Source of the DNA: Rhodospirillales bacterium 47_12_T64
Lineage (GTDB): Bacteria > Pseudomonadota > Alphaproteobacteria > Kiloniellales > Kiloniellaceae
Assembly (NCBI GenBank): GCA_002162915.1
Contig: MABB01000015.1
Coordinates: 1-18,436, forward strand
Direction of reading: 5' to 3'
Length of the DNA stretch: 18,436 nucleotides
How positions within the stretch are numbered: the first letter of the stretch is position 1; every line of letters starts with the position of its first letter. Under the pieces are notes generated by a model. It searched no databases, was not told the DNA's origin, and saw nothing but the letters and a program-made list of their open reading frames with translations. Positions 15,399 to 18,436 of this stretch are shown piece by piece. The position numbers and the translations under genes were made by a program.

Positions 15399-16370
15399 TT
15401 AGATGTTATCAAAGAGCTCGGTACTTAAATATCGCTCGGCAAAAGAAGGCAGGATGGTAACAATTTTTTTGCCTTCCATTTCTGGGCGTGCACCAATTTC
15501 CAATGTTGCCGCAAGAGCAGCGCCAGATGATATCCCAATGGGTATGCCTTCCAGAGACGCAGCTTCTCTGGCTGTTCTAAAGGCAGTATCATTCCCAATC
15601 CGGATTATTTCATCAATGAGACCTGTAATGAGCGTGCTTGGGATAAAGCCAGCACCAATCCCTTGAATTTTGTGGGAGCCAGGTTGCCCACCAGAAATAA
15701 CAGGACTGTCTTCGGGTTCAACGGCGATCATTTTTATATTCGGGTTTCGTTCTTTTAACGCTGTACCGACACCCGTTAGCGTACCGCCAGTTCCGACACC
15801 GCAAACGACAACATCAACTTTACCTGCCGTATCGTGCCAAATTTCTTCGCCTGTTGTGATTTTATGAATGGCAGGATTGGCTTTGTTTGTAAACTGTTGA
15901 GGCATCACGGCTTTAGGCAATTCCTTGACCAGAGCCTCAGCACGCGCAACGGCGCCACTAATCCCGAGTGCGCCATCTGTCAGGACCAGTTCAGCACCGA
16001 GATAACGCAACATTTTCCGGCGCTCGGCCGACATGGTTTTGGGCATCGTAAGGATGAGCCTGTAACCTTTTGCCGCACATACAAATGCGAGCGCAATCCC
16101 GGTATTGCCACTGGTTGGTTCGATAATAACCGTATCCTGATCAAGCTCGCCGGATTCTTCCAAAGCTTGGATCATGGCATAGCCGATTCGATCCTTGACT
16201 GATGCCAGGGGATTGAAAAATTCACACTTGCCGAGGATCTCTGCTTTTGAACCATGTGCGTCGGCAAGCTTTTGTAATCGTACCAATGGGGTGGCACCAA
16301 TGGTATCGAGGATAGAATCGTAGATTTTTCCTCGGAAAGAAGATGAGAGGCTACTGTTTTCGGTCTTCAT
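15399..16370 (-). CDS. cysK: cysteine synthase (O-acetylserine sulfhydrylase) A
   Basis: PLP enzyme that makes cysteine from O-acetylserine and sulfide. The 323-residue length fits CysK. Landmarks are IGATPLVRL (24-32), Lys59 in [11 protein letters not shown] as the PLP Schiff base, the substrate loop TSGNTG (86-91), the phosphate-binding [10 protein letters not shown], and GISSGAA near the C-terminus with the Ser that contacts the pyridine nitrogen. An N-terminal extension of about 15 polar residues precedes the core, and the ATG at 16370 has only a weak ribosome site. The gene follows the Rrf2 regulator gene by 36 bp and precedes the MoeB/ThiF-type gene by 27 bp on the same strand, so the three are probably co-transcribed. 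This pairing suggests control by cysteine or sulfur status. Cystathionine beta-synthase-like relatives are less likely, given the length and motifs. Confidence 0.95.
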   Translation of the reverse strand: MKTENSSLSSSFRGKIYDSILDTIGATPLVRLQKLADAHGSKAEILGKCEFFNPLASVKDRIGYAMIQALEESGELDQDTVIIEPTSGNTGIALAFVCAAKGYRLILTMPKTMSAERRKMLRYLGAELVLTDGALGISGAVARAEALVKELPKAVMPQQFTNKANPAIHKITTGEEIWHDTAGKVDVVVCGVGTGGTLTGVGTALKERNPNIKMIAVEPEDSPVISGGQPGSHKIQGIGAGFIPSTLITGLIDEIIRIGNDTAFRTAREAASLEGIPIGISSGAALAATLEIGARPEMEGKKIVTILPSFAERYLSTELFDNI

Positions 16371-16406
16371 GGTTGCTCACTAAATCAACCCAGGAGACCA
16401 GCCCGA

Positions 16407-16865
16407 TTAAATAGAGAAATCGGGCATTGCGGCTGTTGCCTCACTGGGGATGTTTTGTTTACGTGCTTCGTCGCAAAGCTGTTCAATGGTTATCTTGTCG
16501 AAACGCTCCATTATTTCGCTTTGCATGTCAACCCAGATAGGACGCACCACGTTGATACCAATCTCTGATCCTTCATTATCACTTGCCGGATCAGGAGCAC
16601 CCTCAAGGTCTCGAACAACGCGAATAATGTCACCCACAGAAATACGCCGCCTTTCTCTTGCAAGGCGATACCCCCCCCGAGGTCCTCGCTGTCCTGCGAG
16701 AACACCGTTGTGTACGAGCTGTTGTAATACCTGCTCCAGATAACGGCGAGGTATGCCCTCTCGTCGAGAGATTTCTGTTGAACGCACAGGATTTGATCCT
16801 GCGTGATAAGCGATATCTACTACTGCCTCTATCGCGAAGAGTAGTTTTTTTGATAACCGAAGCAT
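16407..16865 (-). CDS. Rrf2 family transcriptional regulator lacking Fe-S cysteines
   Basis: The 152-residue protein has the Rrf2 winged helix fold: MLRLSKKLLFAIEAVVDIAYH, then EISRREGIPRRYLEQVLQQLVHNGVL as helix-turn-helix (about 32-56), and the wing GQRGPRGGYRLAR (58-70). IscR and most Fe-S Rrf2 proteins carry three cysteines at about 92-106. Here that stretch has none, and the only cysteine is in the EQLCDEAR helix near residue 130. It therefore probably senses something other than an [2Fe-2S] cluster. Its position directly before cysK recalls CymR, the Firmicute Rrf2 repressor of cysteine metabolism that acts in complex with CysK. A GGGAAG site precedes the ATG. An eight-G run encodes part of the wing. 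Family call firm, role inferred. Confidence 0.9.
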   Translation of the reverse strand: MLRLSKKLLFAIEAVVDIAYHAGSNPVRSTEISRREGIPRRYLEQVLQQLVHNGVLAGQRGPRGGYRLARERRRISVGDIIRVVRDLEGAPDPASDNEGSEIGINVVRPIWVDMQSEIMERFDKITIEQLCDEARKQNIPSEATAAMPDFSI

Positions 16866-16898
16866 TTTTGTCTTCCCAGTCCCTGTTATTTCCCGGCG

Positions 16899-17360
16899 TT
16901 ATTTACCTGTTGAGCCAAAACCACCGTTACCTCGTGTTGTCGCATCGAGAGTGGTTGTTGGCATCCAGCTCGCCTGAAGACAGGGAGCAATCACCAATTG
17001 GGCTATTCTTGCGCCTCTTTCTATGGTGAAGGGATCTTTGCCGAGATTTATCATAATGACGCCAATTTCACCTCGATAGTCGGCGTCAATAGTCCCTGGC
17101 GTGTTCACCAGGGTAATACCGTTGTTAAGAGCCAAACCTGAACGGGGCCTTACCTGGGCCTCATATCCTGTCGGCAGCGCAATAGTTAGAGCCGTTGGCA
17201 CCAAGATTCGGTCGCCAGGAGCAAGCTCTATCGTGTCTGTGATCGCAGCAAGCAAATCCATACCAGCCGATTGTGGTGTGGCATAGCTTGGGAGGGGTAA
17301 GCCTTCCCCGTGCGTGAGTTGAACGACAGGTATGGTCACAGGTATGCTCGGGGCGTTCAT
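16899..17360 (-). CDS. dut: dUTP diphosphatase
   Basis: Hydrolyses dUTP to dUMP and pyrophosphate, keeping uracil out of DNA and supplying dTMP synthesis. The 153-residue protein is a trimeric-type dUTPase with all five motifs in order: SAGMDLLA (31-38), RPRSGLAL (71-78), [16 protein letters not shown] (86-101, catalytic Asp92 and uracil-stacking Tyr95), [10 protein letters not shown] (115-124), and the mobile C-terminal arm [11 protein letters not shown] (142-152). AGGAAG lies about six bases upstream of the ATG. It is placed 31 bp after coaBC and 33 bp before the Rrf2 gene, all on the same strand. The coaBC-dut pairing is common in proteobacteria. Confidence 0.97.
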   Translation of the reverse strand: MNAPSIPVTIPVVQLTHGEGLPLPSYATPQSAGMDLLAAITDTIELAPGDRILVPTALTIALPTGYEAQVRPRSGLALNNGITLVNTPGTIDADYRGEIGVIMINLGKDPFTIERGARIAQLVIAPCLQASWMPTTTLDATTRGNGGFGSTGK

Positions 17361-17391
17361 ACTAATCTTCCTGCGAAATTGTTTATTGTTT

Positions 17392-18436
17392 TCAAGTGTT
17401 GAGTTTTAGTTTGTCGGCGATGCGCCAGGATAGTTTTTTTGCGGCGGCGTCTTTTGTCATTTTATTCCAGAGATCAATTCCAGTTTCATCAATCAAAAGT
17501 AAGGTATTGCTGTCTCCGCCAAAGGTTCCGGATGCTGGTGAAACGTCATTAGCCAGGATCCAGTCACAGCCTTTGCGGTCTCGTTTTGATTTGGCGTTGT
17601 TCTCTAGGTTTTCAGTTTCGGCTGCGAAGCCAATAACCAGTCCGGGTCTTTTGGGACCTTGCTTGGAGAGGGTTGCAAGAATATCAGGGTTTTGAACAAA
17701 GTTGAGGGTTGGAACATCTTCCCCGGATTTTTTCTTTATCTTTTCACTACTTTGTTCTGCAACACGCCAGTCAGCTACGGCTGCTGCGCAAATAGCAATA
17801 TCGGCAGGAAGGGCTTCCTGGCATGCTGACAGCATTTCTCTAGCGCTCGTGACGGGTATATATTTAACCCCATCGGGGGGAGTTAACTGTGTTGGTCCCG
17901 AGACAAGTGTCACTTCAGCACCTAGCGATTTCATGGCCTCAGCAATAGCGTATCCCTGTTTGCCAGAGGAATGATTGGCAATATAGCGAACAGGATCGAG
18001 TGCCTCATGAGTTGGGCCTGCAGTGATAAGGGCTTTGAGGCCAGATAATGGAGCTTCTGTGGGGCGGAAGTAATCTTCGATAGCAGAAAGGATCTCGCCG
18101 GGCTCTGCCATGCGGCCGAGACCAAATTCTCCGCAAGCCATTGAACCTTCGTTCGGACCGACAAACTGAATGCCGCGTTGAAGCAAAGTTGTCAGGTTTT
18201 CCTGAGTTGCAGGATGCTCCCACATGCGAACGTTCATTGCAGGAGCAACCAACACATCGGTATCGGTGGCGAGCATTACGGTTGAAGCGAGGTCATCTGC
18301 GCGACCATGTGCCATTTTTGCCATAAAATCGGCGCTGGCCGGGACAACGACGATGAGATCTGATTGTCTTGAAAGCTGGATGTGACCAATTTCGGTCTCA
18401 TCGGTCAGGGAGAAGAGTTCAACAAATGTTTTCTCG
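17392..18436 (-). CDS. coaBC: bifunctional phosphopantothenoylcysteine decarboxylase / phosphopantothenate-cysteine ligase (5' end outside window)
   Basis: Two successive coenzyme A steps in one flavoprotein: CoaB joins cysteine to 4'-phosphopantothenate, and CoaC decarboxylates the product. The open frame continues to the right edge of the window, so the visible part is 347 residues and about 50 are missing at the N-terminus. In the visible part, the CoaC domain shows PASADFMAK (32-40), the PAMN motif (65-68) with MWEHPATQ, and the catalytic Cys101 in [10 protein letters not shown]. The CoaB domain begins near 130 with [17 protein letters not shown], followed by [17 protein letters not shown] and ANDVS. 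An internal ATG at 18324 is not the start, because conserved CoaC sequence precedes it. The gene leads the coaBC-dut-rrf2-cysK-moeB series as far as can be seen. Confidence 0.96.
   Translation of the reverse strand, partial: EKTFVELFSLTDETEIGHIQLSRQSDLIVVVPASADFMAKMAHGRADDLASTVMLATDTDVLVAPAMNVRMWEHPATQENLTTLLQRGIQFVGPNEGSMACGEFGLGRMAEPGEILSAIEDYFRPTEAPLSGLKALITAGPTHEALDPVRYIANHSSGKQGYAIAEAMKSLGAEVTLVSGPTQLTPPDGVKYIPVTSAREMLSACQEALPADIAICAAAVADWRVAEQSSEKIKKKSGEDVPTLNFVQNPDILATLSKQGPKRPGLVIGFAAETENLENNAKSKRDRKGCDWILANDVSPASGTFGGDSNTLLLIDETGIDLWNKMTKDAAAKKLSWRIADKLKLNT

Noticed and set aside
1..18436. Search for mobile elements, CRISPR, tRNA/rRNA, toxin-antitoxin or defence genes
   Set aside because: No transposase, integrase, spaced direct-repeat array, cloverleaf or known defence domain was seen on either strand by eye. 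The region reads as core chromosome.

Overview
The window carries ordinary chromosomal housekeeping and catabolic genes of an alphaproteobacterium. That assignment is an inference from protein character and gene order, such as coaBC-dut beside an Rrf2 regulator and cysK, and a yggT/folD neighbourhood. A moderate-GC, possibly marine member of the Rhodospirillales/Kiloniellales/Sneathiellales sort fits, but the genus cannot be read from the sequence alone. I found no mobile elements, CRISPR arrays, tRNAs or rRNAs, and no defence or toxin system.

Layout. 1-137: a possible 3' end of an unrecognised gene. 201-3046 (+): a DJ-1/PfpI family protein, argG behind its own promoter and leader, a terminator, then tam (trans-aconitate methyltransferase). 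3187-3492 (+): a DUF3253 protein, converging through a symmetrical terminator on folD. 3620-5696 (-): yggT, pncA, folD. 6023-7324 (+): a cyclopropane fatty acid synthase, converging on the next cluster. 7395-13753 (-): an arginine succinyltransferase (AST) operon in the order aminotransferase (astC/argD), M20 hydrolase, astA, astD, astB, ending in a clear terminator. 14104-14592 (+): a divergent Lrp/AsnC regulator. 14595-18436 (-): coaBC (5' end outside the window), dut, an Rrf2 regulator, cysK and a MoeB/ThiF-type adenylyltransferase.

How the genes work together. AstA succinylates arginine, AstB releases two ammonia and CO2 to give succinylornithine, the aminotransferase yields succinylglutamate semialdehyde, and AstD oxidises this to N-succinylglutamate. 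The usual last enzyme, AstE (an M14-like desuccinylase), is absent from the cluster. In its place is an M20 protein whose five predicted zinc ligands are spaced almost as in carboxypeptidase G2, an enzyme that releases glutamate from N-acyl-glutamates. It is therefore a good candidate for the missing step. The 350-bp gap between this operon and the Lrp-type gene is packed with inverted repeats and three copies of CTGCGGT, and looks like the control region for both.

The last cluster joins cysteine supply (cysK under an Rrf2 regulator that lacks the Fe-S cysteines of IscR) to cysteine use in coenzyme A synthesis (CoaBC) and sulfur-carrier activation (MoeB/ThiF). The most interesting points are the M20 substitution, the operator-like array, the cluster-free Rrf2/cysK pair, and a 21-bp-period direct repeat lying over the argG promoter.
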